DNA of 64,000 nt from positions 1 through 64,000 of the forward strand of contig CP069435.1 of NCBI GenBank assembly GCA_016888885.1. The letters are read 5' to 3'. Positions 35,256 through 44,798 of this stretch are shown here, piece by piece. The DNA comes from Faucicola sp902506215. Its GTDB lineage: Bacteria > Pseudomonadota > Gammaproteobacteria > Pseudomonadales > Moraxellaceae. How positions within the stretch are numbered: the stretch's first letter is position 1; each line of letters starts with the position of its first letter. The notes beneath the pieces were generated by a model. The model had not been told where the DNA came from. It saw only the letters and a program-made list of their open reading frames with translations, and searched no databases. Position numbers and translations under genes: made by a program.

Positions 35256-36638
35256 ATGATGACTATAAATACATTCACCACTATACGACCTGAAGACGAA
35301 CAACTCGGTATGACTAAAAACGTGGCTTATGGCTTGCAACACGTTTTAACGATGTACGGCGGTATCATCGCAGTACCACTCATTATTGGTTCGGCGGCGG
35401 GATTAAAATCTGCCGAAATCGGAACGCTTATCGCAGCAAGTTTATTTGTGGGGGGATTAGCTACGCTTTTACAAACCCTTGGTATTAAATACTTTGGGGC
35501 GAAACTACCTATTGTGCAAGGCGTGTCATTTGCCGGGGTAGCCACTATGCTGGCGATTATTACTACAGGTGGTAGTTTGCCTATGGTATTTGGTGCGGTA
35601 ATGGTAGCATCAGTGGTTGGCTTAATTATCTCACCTTTCTTTTCTCGTTTATTAAGATTTTTTCCGCCTGTGGTGACAGGGTCAGTCATTACCATGATTG
35701 GCTTGTCTCTAATTCCCGTAAGTATTCGCTGGATAATGGGTGGTAATCCAAAAGCACCAACATGGGGTGACCCTGGTAATGTTGGGTTAGCATTAGCAAC
35801 TTTGGGTGTTATTTTATTACTCAGTATCACTCGTAATCCTTTGGTGCGTCGCTTGGCTATTTTGATAGCAATGGCGGTTGGGACAATCATTGCTGCGATG
35901 TTTGGTATGGTTGATTTTTCCAAAGTAGGTTCAGGAGCATTCTTTGCTATTCCCAATGTTTTCCAATTCGGTGCCCCTGTCTTTGATGTAGCTGCCATTA
36001 TCTCAATGTGTATTGTGACATTGGTCACCATGACAGAAACGACAGCAGACATTTTGGCAGTTGGTGAAATTGTGGGCACATCTGTTGATGAACGCCGTGT
36101 CGGTGACGGTCTGCGTGCAGATTTACTCTCTAGTGCGATTGCTCCAATGTTTGGTTCATTTATGCAAACGGCATTTGCTCAAAACGTTGGTTTAGTAGCT
36201 ATGACAGGAATTAAAAGTCGTTTTGTGGTGGCAACTGCGGGTGCAATTTTGGTGACTCTAGGTTTATTGCCTGTTTTAGGTCGTGTCGTGGCATCTATAC
36301 CTATGCCAGTTTTGGGCGGTGCAGGAATCATTCTGTTTGGTAGCGTGGCAGCTAGCGGCATTCGTACGTTATCTAAAGTTAATTATGAAAATCAAAATAA
36401 TCTCATTATTGTAGCAACTGCCATCTCGATTGGTTTAATTCCTGTGGTGAGCCAAGATTTTTATGAGCATTTCCCAGCATGGGTAAAAACTCTGTTTCAT
36501 TCTGGAATTAGTTCAACTTGCATCACTGCTATTTTGTTGAATTTATTATTTAACTCTAAATTGTTAGCAAAAAAATCGACTACCCCATTAGCTGACACCG
36601 GAACGGCATCAACCTCATCTGCGGTGACTCATTATTAA
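35256..36638 (+). CDS. NCS2 purine permease (urate/xanthine type)
   Basis: The 460-residue membrane protein has about 14 membrane segments and the nucleobase-cation symporter-2 signature (QHVLTMYGGIIAVPLI near the N-terminus, GTSVDERRVGDGLRADLLSS, TAFAQNVGLVAMTGIKSR). The context and the sequence resemble UacT/YgfU urate and XanQ-type xanthine permeases. A GGGGATT ribosome site precedes ATG 35256. It is the third gene of the uraD operon. Confidence 0.92.
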   Translation: MMTINTFTTIRPEDEQLGMTKNVAYGLQHVLTMYGGIIAVPLIIGSAAGLKSAEIGTLIAASLFVGGLATLLQTLGIKYFGAKLPIVQGVSFAGVATMLAIITTGGSLPMVFGAVMVASVVGLIISPFFSRLLRFFPPVVTGSVITMIGLSLIPVSIRWIMGGNPKAPTWGDPGNVGLALATLGVILLLSITRNPLVRRLAILIAMAVGTIIAAMFGMVDFSKVGSGAFFAIPNVFQFGAPVFDVAAIISMCIVTLVTMTETTADILAVGEIVGTSVDERRVGDGLRADLLSSAIAPMFGSFMQTAFAQNVGLVAMTGIKSRFVVATAGAILVTLGLLPVLGRVVASIPMPVLGGAGIILFGSVAASGIRTLSKVNYENQNNLIIVATAISIGLIPVVSQDFYEHFPAWVKTLFHSGISSTCITAILLNLLFNSKLLAKKSTTPLADTGTASTSSAVTHY

Positions 36639-36678
36639 TTTTGAAAACTTTACACTTAATCATCTTTTGGAGGAAACA

Positions 36679-38004
36679 ATGCAACAAACTTATTTAAAAT
36701 ATAAAAATTTATATTCGGCGATCTTATTAGCTTTAGGCTTACCGAGTATGGCGATTGCTACCCCTACCAACAATCCGCCTTTAACCCTAAATCATTTGTC
36801 AGGGGTGCAACAAGATTGCACCGTCAACAATAACTCAGTTGACAGTCTTGGTAAAGCCTTTAGCTGTGGTACTGTGAGTGGTGCAATCAAAACCGCCTAT
36901 TATTCTCTTAATAACGCATATTTTGGTGGAAAAAGCCAAGATACCGTTGCAACAGGCGGTTACATCCGCTATGAAACTGCCCCGTTTTATGGCGTACAAG
37001 CAGCCGTTGGTTACGACATCCAACGTAGGCTTGATGATGATAATGGACATGCCGAAGTTAGTGAATTTAAAAATGATAAAGAAGGCCTTGCTGAAGCTTA
37101 TGTAAAATGGCAAAACGATAAAGCGCGTGTCACTGTGGGCAACCAGCGTTTGGATGTTCCATTTTTGGGGGATTACTCCGATTTTCGTATTTTGCAAAAC
37201 CTGTATCAAGCCGCTGACGTCAAATTGGGTAACAATGATGACTTCATCCGAGCGACCAAAGTGAATAAATTCAAAAGCTATGGCGAAGACGAATTTTATA
37301 AAACCAGTCGTCAAAGTGCCGTAAAAGAAACTGATGGTATGTGGTCAGTGGGTGCGGGCAAAAGTTACAAACTTGCCAATGGCAATCAGTTAAAAGGGCA
37401 AGTTTGGTATGAAGATTATGATGATTACACCAAACTGGCGTATGCACAAGGCAATTATGCGTTAGCCAATCATCCATTAAAGCCTGAGTTTGCTGTGCAA
37501 TACATCACAGGCAAAGATCAAGGGAAAGCGTTAGCAGGCAACGTCGATAGCCAAATGTATGGGGCTATGTTTAGTCTAAAACCTACAAACAATGCAACTG
37601 TGAAACTAGCGTATGACCGCATTCAACCACAAAGTGATGCTTATCGTAATGGAGCTTTATTGACACCTTATAGCACAAACACCTCATCGAGCGTGATTTT
37701 TGCTCAGCCGTTTTTTACCAGTACCCAAGACTTGGGGGCAGGTAATGCTTATATGATTGGCGTGGATGGCAAATATGACGACCAAACCAACCTTGGGGCG
37801 AGATTGTCTTATATGGATTTAAAAGAAAGCAAAAACGTCGATAGCCGTGACCAAACTGAGTTGATGGTGTATGGCATCCATAATTTCTCAGGTAAATTAA
37901 AAGGGCTCAGTATCAGCAACTTTGCAGGGATTCAGCATTCACCCCGTTTTGATGGACGAGAAAACTTTTGGCAAAACCGCTTAGCCTTGTCAGTAAAATT
38001 TTAA
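36679..38004 (+). CDS. OprD-like outer-membrane porin
   Basis: The 441-residue protein starts with a signal peptide (KNLYSAILLALGLPSMAIA), continues as alternating beta-strands (e.g. GVQAAVGYDIQRRLDDDNGH) and ends in Phe (NRLALSVKF), as outer-membrane barrels do. The SGAIKTAYYSLNNAYFGG region is OprD-like. GGAGG at 36669-36673 sets the start at 36679. In this operon it probably lets purines, allantoin or small acids through the outer membrane. Confidence 0.88.
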   Translation: MQQTYLKYKNLYSAILLALGLPSMAIATPTNNPPLTLNHLSGVQQDCTVNNNSVDSLGKAFSCGTVSGAIKTAYYSLNNAYFGGKSQDTVATGGYIRYETAPFYGVQAAVGYDIQRRLDDDNGHAEVSEFKNDKEGLAEAYVKWQNDKARVTVGNQRLDVPFLGDYSDFRILQNLYQAADVKLGNNDDFIRATKVNKFKSYGEDEFYKTSRQSAVKETDGMWSVGAGKSYKLANGNQLKGQVWYEDYDDYTKLAYAQGNYALANHPLKPEFAVQYITGKDQGKALAGNVDSQMYGAMFSLKPTNNATVKLAYDRIQPQSDAYRNGALLTPYSTNTSSSVIFAQPFFTSTQDLGAGNAYMIGVDGKYDDQTNLGARLSYMDLKESKNVDSRDQTELMVYGIHNFSGKLKGLSISNFAGIQHSPRFDGRENFWQNRLALSVKF

Positions 38005-38066
38005 ATAGAGCGAGTTTAGAAGTATTTTCTGCAAAAATCATATCGGCATAAGGAGAATTCGCAGTT

Positions 38067-39332
38067 ATGGCTAAATTCACAAGTTCGTTATTTGGACAGG
38101 TCTTGATTGCCTTAGTATTAGGGGTAGGAGCAGGATTACTTCTGCCTAATTTCGCATTACAATTAAAACCATTGGGTGATGGATTTATCCAATTAATTAA
38201 AATGTTGATTCCCTACGTTGTATTTTGTGTAGTAGTGCATGGTATTGCTGAAGCAGGCGACTTAAAGAGCGTTGGCAGAGTAGGGATAAAAACTTTAGTA
38301 TATTTTGAAGTAGTGACTACCATTGCGTTAATTATTGGGTTATTAGTTTCTTATATTTTCCATCCTGGCGTAGGGATGAATGTTGATGTTCATACTTTAG
38401 ACGCTGCTGGACTAAGCAAATATAGTGACACTGTCAATAAATTAAGAGAAGGTGGTTTCGTTGGTTTTTTTATGGAATTAATTCCAAAAACAGTAACATC
38501 AGCATTTGCTGAAGGTGATATTTTGCAAGTTCTATTATTTGCTTTACTGTTTGGCAGTGCTTTATCAGCTCTAGGCAAAAAAGCTGAGTTGGTTACAAGT
38601 TTTATAGGACAAGCTTCAAATGTTTTTTTTAAAATCATGGGATTTATTATTCGCTTGGCTCCCATTGGTGTTTTTGGTGCGATCGCATTTACTGTTGCAA
38701 AATATGGGTTAGGTTCTTTCAAGCAATTAGGTTTATTTGTCATACTTTATTATCTAAGCGTTTTGGTGTTTATTTTTGGGGTATTAGGCTTGATTATGCG
38801 GATGTGTGGTCTAAGACTTTGGAAGTTTTTACGTTACTTTAAATCTGAATTAGCGGTAGTATTTGCGACGACATCTTCAGATAGCGTGTTACCGCAAGTG
38901 ATGGATAAACTCAAATCTATGGGGATTAAAGATTCAACTGTTGGATTGGTCATTCCAACAGGTTATTCGTTCAACTTGGATGCGTTTTCAATTTATATTA
39001 CGATGGCAGCAGTTTTTATTGCCCAAGCGACGAATACGCCGATATCGATAAGTGATTTGCTAACAATTTTATTTGTGGCATTAATCACTTCAAAAGGGGC
39101 TCATGGTGTACCTGGTTCGGCGATTGTTATTTTAGCAGCCACACTTCATGCCATACCTGCTATTCCTGCGGTTGGATTAATTCTAATATTATCCATTGAT
39201 TGGTTTATTGGTATTGCCCGAGCATTAGGTAATTTAATTGGAAATTGTGTGGCAACCGTTGCAATCGCAACCTGGGAAGGTACGATTGATAAAGTTAAAG
39301 CCAAACACGTTCTTGACAATACTATTTTATGA
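38067..39332 (+). CDS. DctA-like dicarboxylate:cation symporter
   Basis: The 421-residue membrane protein of the DAACS family has about eight membrane helices and two hairpins, with the signature blocks VFATTSSDSVLPQVMDK and the later VIPTGYSFNLDAFSIY and GVPGSAIVILAATL. AAGGAG at 38050 supports the start. It probably imports C4-dicarboxylates, or an acidic intermediate of ureide breakdown such as allantoate; the second idea rests only on context. Confidence 0.88.
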   Translation: MAKFTSSLFGQVLIALVLGVGAGLLLPNFALQLKPLGDGFIQLIKMLIPYVVFCVVVHGIAEAGDLKSVGRVGIKTLVYFEVVTTIALIIGLLVSYIFHPGVGMNVDVHTLDAAGLSKYSDTVNKLREGGFVGFFMELIPKTVTSAFAEGDILQVLLFALLFGSALSALGKKAELVTSFIGQASNVFFKIMGFIIRLAPIGVFGAIAFTVAKYGLGSFKQLGLFVILYYLSVLVFIFGVLGLIMRMCGLRLWKFLRYFKSELAVVFATTSSDSVLPQVMDKLKSMGIKDSTVGLVIPTGYSFNLDAFSIYITMAAVFIAQATNTPISISDLLTILFVALITSKGAHGVPGSAIVILAATLHAIPAIPAVGLILILSIDWFIGIARALGNLIGNCVATVAIATWEGTIDKVKAKHVLDNTIL

Positions 39333-39343
39333 TAAAAAAATAT

Positions 39344-39376
39344 AAAAAAAGGGTATATTTATTATGCCCTTTTTTC
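39344..39376. terminator. bidirectional terminator between convergent operons
   Basis: AAAAAAGGG (39345-39353) pairs with CCCTTTTTT (39367-39375), so both strands end in a T run. It separates the plus-strand transporter operon from the minus-strand ureide operon. Confidence 0.8.
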
Positions 39377-39403
39377 TTAAATTATTTTCTCATAACTGGG
39401 ATA

Positions 39404-39940
39404 TTAAAATTCTACCTGCACTTGCCACTCATTAATATCCAATTCAATACAATTTATGCCTTCACCACCTACTCTGTCGACCACTAAAAATTGACAAACT
39501 TGATTTAAAGCCAAAAGCGGATGATGCCATGTACCAGCATGATATTGCACCCCTTGGTAATGACGAGCATAAAATGCGTGTAACTCATCAGCCGATTTTG
39601 GCTCATCACCTGCTTTGGCAACTACAACCAAATAATCTTGTTTATCCAAGCTAAAAAAAGCTTGAGAACCAAACGGATGATATTCCATCACTGACAGTAC
39701 CGCAGGCAATGCGCGTGGCTGTGCCAAAAAGATGCTAAGCCCAATACTCCCACCATCATGGCTGACAGTGGCAAGTTGGTGATGACGCTCGGCAAAGCCT
39801 TGATTGATAGTAAAGCGATTTTGTGGTGTTGCTTCATTATCTTTATACAGCTCGATGACATCGCCAAACGGAGCAAAATCCGCTTTGGTCAACGGTTTGG
39901 CGGTTAGAGTAGTAGTTATATGTTTTGTCATATTATCCAT
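39404..39940 (-). CDS. allA: ureidoglycolate lyase
   Basis: The 178-residue cupin-fold protein has TAKPLTKADFAPFGDVIE, AQPRALPAVLSVMEYHPFGSQ and YHAGTWHHPLLAL, as in AllA. It splits ureidoglycolate to glyoxylate and urea. The gene starts 5 bp after allantoicase; the ATG at 39940 or one at 39931 may be used, the second being better spaced from AAAGG. Confidence 0.92.
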   Translation of the reverse strand: MDNMTKHITTTLTAKPLTKADFAPFGDVIELYKDNEATPQNRFTINQGFAERHHQLATVSHDGGSIGLSIFLAQPRALPAVLSVMEYHPFGSQAFFSLDKQDYLVVVAKAGDEPKSADELHAFYARHYQGVQYHAGTWHHPLLALNQVCQFLVVDRVGGEGINCIELDINEWQVQVEF

Positions 39941-39945
39941 TACCT

Positions 39946-40974
39946 TTAAGCAATTTTACCAAACAATTTAATTCGGCTAATCCCCCCGTCAGGAAAAATA
40001 TTGACTCGTACATGAGTAATCGGTTTCTTCAGCACAATCTCGTTAAATTCATGCATACTATCGGCACTCAATTGCTGAGACTCAAGCAAGGTTTCCCAAA
40101 ACATACTTTGGGTAATAAGAGCTTGCCTGGGCAAATCGGGAGCATATACAGCTTGAATCGATACTTTGTCAGGGAAATTACCTTTAAAAAATGCGGTATC
40201 GACCACGATTTTATTGACAATACCTGCTTGTCCTAACTTTAGAATACACCAGTCATTCCCTGGCTCACGACGGCGACGAGTCTCCCAGCCTTCACCCATG
40301 TTTGGGGCTTTATTGGGTAGTAACAGATTACTTGCTTTACCAAAGTGGGCGTCGTTCCACGCAATCGCTTGACCGCCATTTAACGCACTTACCAAATCAA
40401 TATCGCCTTGAGAATCAGTTGTTTCGGCAAAGACAATTTCACCGTACACACGCAAACGAGCAACACCACCATCAGGATAAATGCTTAATCGAATATGGGT
40501 AATTACACTGTCTGTATTTTCACTTGCGATATAATGATGAGAATTACCTTGAAGGCTTACCATATTGGTGAGCGGTTGCCAGTTTTGTTGTGTCCAAAAT
40601 TCTGCACTTTCATTACCATTATCTTGTTCGAGCTTGATACCTTCAATTTGACACGCAGGCGGAAAGTTACCCGTAAAGTTGCTAGTATCAATGTCAAAAC
40701 CTTGAATTTTGGCAGGTTTGGCAAGTTTAATTACCAAATAATCATTACCTAAATGGCGTTTACGACGGGTTTCCCAACCGTCCATCCATTTGCCATTGTC
40801 ATCATATTTGCCGACGATAAATACTGCAGGTTCAGCATTTAAGATGCGCTCCTTAACCGCAAAAAACTCATCACTGGCAAATAACGCTTTTGCTCCAAGG
40901 CGGTCATCAGCAACGTTAATCAGATTGGTAAAATCGGGTAAAACTGGGGTCTCAATTACAGAAGGTTCGCTCAT
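39946..40974 (-). CDS. alc: allantoicase
   Basis: The 342-residue protein has two tandem homologous halves, each with the GWETRRRR.GNDW / WETRRKRHLGNDY block and an RLSIYPDGGVARLRVYGE / RVNIFPDGGISRIKLFG block, typical of allantoicase. It hydrolyses allantoate to ureidoglycolate and urea. AAGGAT precedes the ATG. It lies between puuE and allA in one operon. Confidence 0.94.
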   Translation of the reverse strand: MSEPSVIETPVLPDFTNLINVADDRLGAKALFASDEFFAVKERILNAEPAVFIVGKYDDNGKWMDGWETRRKRHLGNDYLVIKLAKPAKIQGFDIDTSNFTGNFPPACQIEGIKLEQDNGNESAEFWTQQNWQPLTNMVSLQGNSHHYIASENTDSVITHIRLSIYPDGGVARLRVYGEIVFAETTDSQGDIDLVSALNGGQAIAWNDAHFGKASNLLLPNKAPNMGEGWETRRRREPGNDWCILKLGQAGIVNKIVVDTAFFKGNFPDKVSIQAVYAPDLPRQALITQSMFWETLLESQQLSADSMHEFNEIVLKKPITHVRVNIFPDGGISRIKLFGKIA

Positions 40975-40994
40975 TTATTAATCCTTGAAGTTTA

Positions 40995-41987
40995 TTAAAA
41001 TAACCAATTAAATGTGTTTTCGCTGGTCGCTGGGTGCTGTTCGTACCAATGTTTGGCGATTTCATCACGACGACAAATCCATACATCAGGCTTACTGGTG
41101 ATATAGTCGATGAATTTTTTAAGAGCGACAATACGTCCTGCACGACCAATCATGCGACAATGTAAGCCAATCGATAGCATTTTTGGCGTTTCTTGTCCCT
41201 CTTCATATAGAGTATCAAAGCTATCTTTTAAATATTGATAAAACGGCTCAGCATTGGTATAACCGGGGCTCGACGCAAAACGCATATCATTGGTTTCAAG
41301 CGAATAAGGAATAATAAGCTGTGGACGAGTGAAAATTTTGTCGCCTTCAGTCACTCGCACATTGAGCCAGTAGGGAAGTTCATCAGCATATGAATCTGAG
41401 TCATACTGATATCCGCCTTGAGCCACTACTAATTCACGAGTATTGGGACTATCTCGTCCTGTGTACCAACCGATAGGTTGAAAGCCCATCATTTTTTTAA
41501 AGATTTCAGTAGCGTCGGCAATATGGCGAGCTTCAGTTTGTCTATCCATCATTTGGTGATTGACCCAACGTAAACCATGACTGGCGACTTCGTGCCCATA
41601 TTCGAGCACTCTTTCTAAAATATGTGGCGTGCGAGCAACCGCCATCGCACAAGAGAAGGTCGTTAGCTTTAAATCATGGGCTTTAAACAAATCCAGCACC
41701 CGCCACACGCCGACACGGCTACCATATTCAAATGCTGACTCTACTGATTGATGGCGATTAGGAAAAATCTGCGTGCCCAAAATATCTGACAAAAACATCT
41801 CAGAGCCAGCATCGCCGTGCATCACCGCATTTTCTGCCCCTTCTTCAAGGTTTAGCACAAACTGTACGGCAATTTTTGCCCCATTTTTCCAGTTGGCTTT
41901 GGGCGGATTGTCGCAATACCCCTTCAAATCTCGGGGATAATGCGGTAGGTCAATGGGGGTAACGTGCTTAAATTGCGGTGTGGACAT
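40995..41987 (-). CDS. puuE: allantoinase PuuE (polysaccharide deacetylase-like)
   Basis: The 330-residue protein starts with the PuuE-type DLPHYPRDLKGYCDNPPKANW region and has a NodB-like barrel (VQFVLNLEEGAENAV, HEVASHGLRWVNH, GWYTGRDSPNTRELV). It opens the allantoin ring to allantoate and is unrelated to the amidohydrolase-type allantoinase. The start follows AGGAG. Confidence 0.93.
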   Translation of the reverse strand: MSTPQFKHVTPIDLPHYPRDLKGYCDNPPKANWKNGAKIAVQFVLNLEEGAENAVMHGDAGSEMFLSDILGTQIFPNRHQSVESAFEYGSRVGVWRVLDLFKAHDLKLTTFSCAMAVARTPHILERVLEYGHEVASHGLRWVNHQMMDRQTEARHIADATEIFKKMMGFQPIGWYTGRDSPNTRELVVAQGGYQYDSDSYADELPYWLNVRVTEGDKIFTRPQLIIPYSLETNDMRFASSPGYTNAEPFYQYLKDSFDTLYEEGQETPKMLSIGLHCRMIGRAGRIVALKKFIDYITSKPDVWICRRDEIAKHWYEQHPATSENTFNWLF

Positions 41988-42016
41988 AGTCGCTCCTAAT
42001 GATAAAAACTGCGAAT

Positions 42017-42709
42017 TTATTTATCGCCTAGTTTGTTAAATAATTCGTTAAAATTTGGCGGTTGTTTGGGTTGTGGCTCAATCAGTAACTGCTCGGCAAG
42101 TTCGGATAAATGTTCTGCCATATCATTTTTAAGTAACGCTTTATCGGTCTGTTGTAGCAGTTTGATTAAATCAAAATGGCAATGATTATCACATTGCATG
42201 GTCGTCGGATTGCTATACATGGCAATGGCAAGCGACGTGCGAGCAATCAGTTGCTCAATTAAAGTAATCAAAGTCACATTGTCGGTAAATTTGGCAAGTT
42301 GAATATGAAAATCGCCTGAGAGTTTATTGGCAAGTCCGTACTCTGCCTTCTGTAGAGCGGATAATTCATCGGCACAGATTTGATTAAGTTGAGTGATTTG
42401 ACCATCGTTAAGTGGTAAGGCAAGCAAATCAATCACACCGAGTTCCAAAATTTGACGTGTCACAAAGATTTCATTCACTTGCGGTTTGCCCATTGATGCC
42501 ACAAAACAACCCCGATTGGGCTGCTGCACCACGAGTTGCTCATAAATCAAACGTTGTAAAATCTTACGCACCCGAGTGCGACTGACATTAAAGCTTTTTG
42601 CTAATTCATCTTCGGGCAAATGGGTGTCTGGTTTGAGATAATGCTCATGAATCGCCCGAAACAGCATTTGGTACATTTGCTCGTCGGTAGTTTTTGTTAA
42701 ATCGCTCAT
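42017..42709 (-). CDS. GntR-family regulator (FadR/FCD type) of the purine genes
   Basis: The 230-residue protein has an N-terminal winged helix (LPEDELAKSFNVSRTRVRKILQRLIYEQLV) and a C-terminal all-helical FCD domain. GntR regulators of this group, such as HpxS, control purine and allantoin genes in Klebsiella. It sits at the head of the puuE-alc-allA operon. The palindrome TTGTATACAA repeated in the cluster has the size and symmetry of a GntR operator and is the likely target. Confidence 0.88.
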   Translation of the reverse strand: MSDLTKTTDEQMYQMLFRAIHEHYLKPDTHLPEDELAKSFNVSRTRVRKILQRLIYEQLVVQQPNRGCFVASMGKPQVNEIFVTRQILELGVIDLLALPLNDGQITQLNQICADELSALQKAEYGLANKLSGDFHIQLAKFTDNVTLITLIEQLIARTSLAIAMYSNPTTMQCDNHCHFDLIKLLQQTDKALLKNDMAEHLSELAEQLLIEPQPKQPPNFNELFNKLGDK

Positions 42710-42746
42710 GGTGATTGCCTTAAAAAATGGATAGATTTAACTGCTA

Positions 42747-43469
42747 TTATGCACCAAAACGTTGCAAGTCGCCCAAAAATGGTTTGGCTATTGGATACGC
42801 CAAATCGCCATGTTTACTGGTTTTTAAATTCATTCCAACCATGGCTTCAATCAATTTGACCGCACTTTTTACCCCATCAATCACAGGAATACCGACCGCT
42901 TGCTCAATGGCCTCAGTCAAATGCGACATACCACCGCAGCCTAGCACAATCGCACCCGCCCCATTATCACGAGCTTCAATCGATTTGTTGATAATTGCTT
43001 TAAAAGCGGTATCATCTTCTAACGCAAGCACTGGCATATCCACTGCCAACACTTGCGGACACAGGTGTGCATAGCCGTATTGTTGCAACAAATGCTTGGC
43101 GATAATCACTGTACGTTGCAAGCTAGTGACCACGGCAAACTGCGTACTTATCATGCTTGCCATGACAAACCCTGCTTGGGCAATGCCAATTACTGGTTTG
43201 TCGGTAAGCTCTCGCACCGCCCAAATATTGGGGTCACCAAAACACGCCAAAATCATGCCATTGGCGTTTTCACTATCCGCTTGTCGCACTTCTTCAGCGA
43301 CACCGATAATGCTCATCGCTTCATCAAAATGCGACTCAATCGACACCGCCCCATGCTTGGGCGTTCTGCCAATGATTTGCGTCCCTGCATTGGCAACGGC
43401 TTTGGCACTTTGTGTCATTTGCTCAGTCATGTGATGACTGGTGTTGGGGTTAATCAAGTGAATGTTCAT
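42747..43469 (-). CDS. Asp/Glu/hydantoin racemase, probable allantoin racemase
   Basis: The 240-residue protein starts with IHLINPNTSHHMTEQM and contains the two catalytic Cys regions (ILACFGDPNIW and VLGCGGMSHL) of the HyuE/HpxA group. In this cluster the role would be interconversion of (R)- and (S)-allantoin. AGGATT before ATG 43469 supports that start over the longer frame. A perfect operator palindrome lies 31 bp upstream (43500-43509). Confidence 0.87.
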   Translation of the reverse strand: MNIHLINPNTSHHMTEQMTQSAKAVANAGTQIIGRTPKHGAVSIESHFDEAMSIIGVAEEVRQADSENANGMILACFGDPNIWAVRELTDKPVIGIAQAGFVMASMISTQFAVVTSLQRTVIIAKHLLQQYGYAHLCPQVLAVDMPVLALEDDTAFKAIINKSIEARDNGAGAIVLGCGGMSHLTEAIEQAVGIPVIDGVKSAVKLIEAMVGMNLKTSKHGDLAYPIAKPFLGDLQRFGA

Positions 43470-43499
43470 GGCAATCCTAAAACTATCAATATCAGATGA

Positions 43500-43509
43500 T
43501 TGTATACAA
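43500..43509. promoter_or_regulatory. TTGTATACAA operator upstream of the racemase gene
   Basis: A perfect copy within ATTGTATACAAT lies in the divergent promoter region between the racemase and the permease pseudogene. Confidence 0.7.
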
Positions 43510-43649
43510 TAAAATAGGTTTAAGCAAATCAATTTACTATTAAATCTTCAATTATCATGCCAAATGGTAAACATTTTAGGGTGGACATTGGCATTTGGCA
43601 TGCTTTTTGCCGTTTCTTATTGCAACAGCCACCAAGTCATTAGATAAAA

Positions 43650-43659
43650 TTGTATACAA
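43650..43659. promoter_or_regulatory. TTGTATACAA operator upstream of the allantoin permease
   Basis: A perfect copy lies 40 bp before the permease ATG at 43699. With the site at 43500 it gives each divergent gene its own operator. Confidence 0.7.
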
Positions 43660-43698
43660 ATTTTTCTATGATTTAAAAACAATGCAAGGAGTAAAGCC

Positions 43699-44741
43699 AT
43701 GCTTAAAACACCAAGTACTACCGTTCAACCGCCTTCTGCCGTGGTATCGCATTTTGGCACTGTTTATCAGACGCCGACAGGCTACAGCGACCGTTTGTAT
43801 AACGAAGACCTTGCACCATTGGTGGCAGGTAAAGAGCGTAGCAATCATCAAGATTGGAACTGGTATAATATCTTTGCGTTTTGGATGTCGGATGTGCACA
43901 GTGTCGGTGGTTATGTGTTTGCGGGCAGTTTGTTTGCGTTGGGCATTCAAAGTTGGCAAGTGCTACTCGCCTTGATTGTCGGCATTATGATTGTACAAGT
44001 GCTATGTAATCTCGTGGCAAAACCAAGCCAACAAGCAGGCGTACCGTATCCCGTAGTATGCCATTTGGCGTATTTGGGGCAAATTTACCTGCGATTATTC
44101 GTGGTTTAATTGCGGTGGCATGGTATGGCGTGCAAACTTTTTTGGCATCAAAATCGTTAGAGATTATCTTATTATGGGCAATGCCAAGTCTAAAAGGCTT
44201 AGAGCAAACCAATCTACTTGGTTTAAATCTATTGGGTTGGCTTGCATTTATAGTGATGTGGGTACTACAAGCATTCGTTTTTTGGCGTGGTATTGATACT
44301 ATCAAAAAATTCATCGATTGGGCAGGACCTGCGGTGTATGTAGTGATGTTGGCTTTGATGTTTTGGATTGTCAATCGGGCAGGGTTAGCCAATATCAATC
44401 TAAATTTAGGTGAAGTCAAATATCATGGCGTTGACTCAATTATGCCAACCATTACCTCGATTGCCTTAGTTGTGTCGTATTTCTCAGGTCCTATGCTCAA
44501 TTTTGGTGACTTTGCTCGCTACGCCAAAAGCTATGATGAAATCAAAAAAGGCAATTTTTGGGGTTTACCGATTAACTTCACCCTGTTTGCATTGGTGACT
44601 GTCGTTATTACCTCTGGTACGATTCCTGTATTTGGACAAATGCTCACCGACCCAATTGACACCGTCTCTAAAATTGATAACGTTGCCGTGATGCTGTTAG
44701 GTGCTTTGACTTTCGTAACAGCAACCATTGGTATCCCCCAC
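43699..44741 (+). pseudogene. NCS1 allantoin permease, frameshifted and truncated by an IS
   Basis: The first frame (43699-44060, ~120 residues) gives the NCS1 start (LYNEDLAPLV, NWYNIFAFWMSDVHSVGGY, AGVPYPVV). The second frame from 44058 continues with MPFGVFGANLPAIIRGLIAVAWYG and runs to about residue 350, with TSIALVVSYFSGPMLNFGDFARYAKS. The family reads PYPVxxRMPFG without a break, so bases were lost at about 44057. The C-terminal ~130 residues are replaced by the IS starting at 44742. It resembles PucI/HpxQ-type allantoin importers. It is doubly inactivated. Confidence 0.9.
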
Positions 44742-44798
44742 TGTCAGAATAGTTGTCACCCCCACCCAAACAACCTAAATGGGGGAAAGGAGACAGCC

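Noticed and set aside
35327..36079. 250-residue frame antisense to the NCS2 permease
   Set aside because: It is a shadow of a clear membrane-protein gene; composition is Thr/Pro/Ile rich without any recognisable domain.
36835..37314. 159-residue frame antisense to the porin gene
   Set aside because: It lies wholly inside the porin coding region, which has a signal peptide and a C-terminal Phe.
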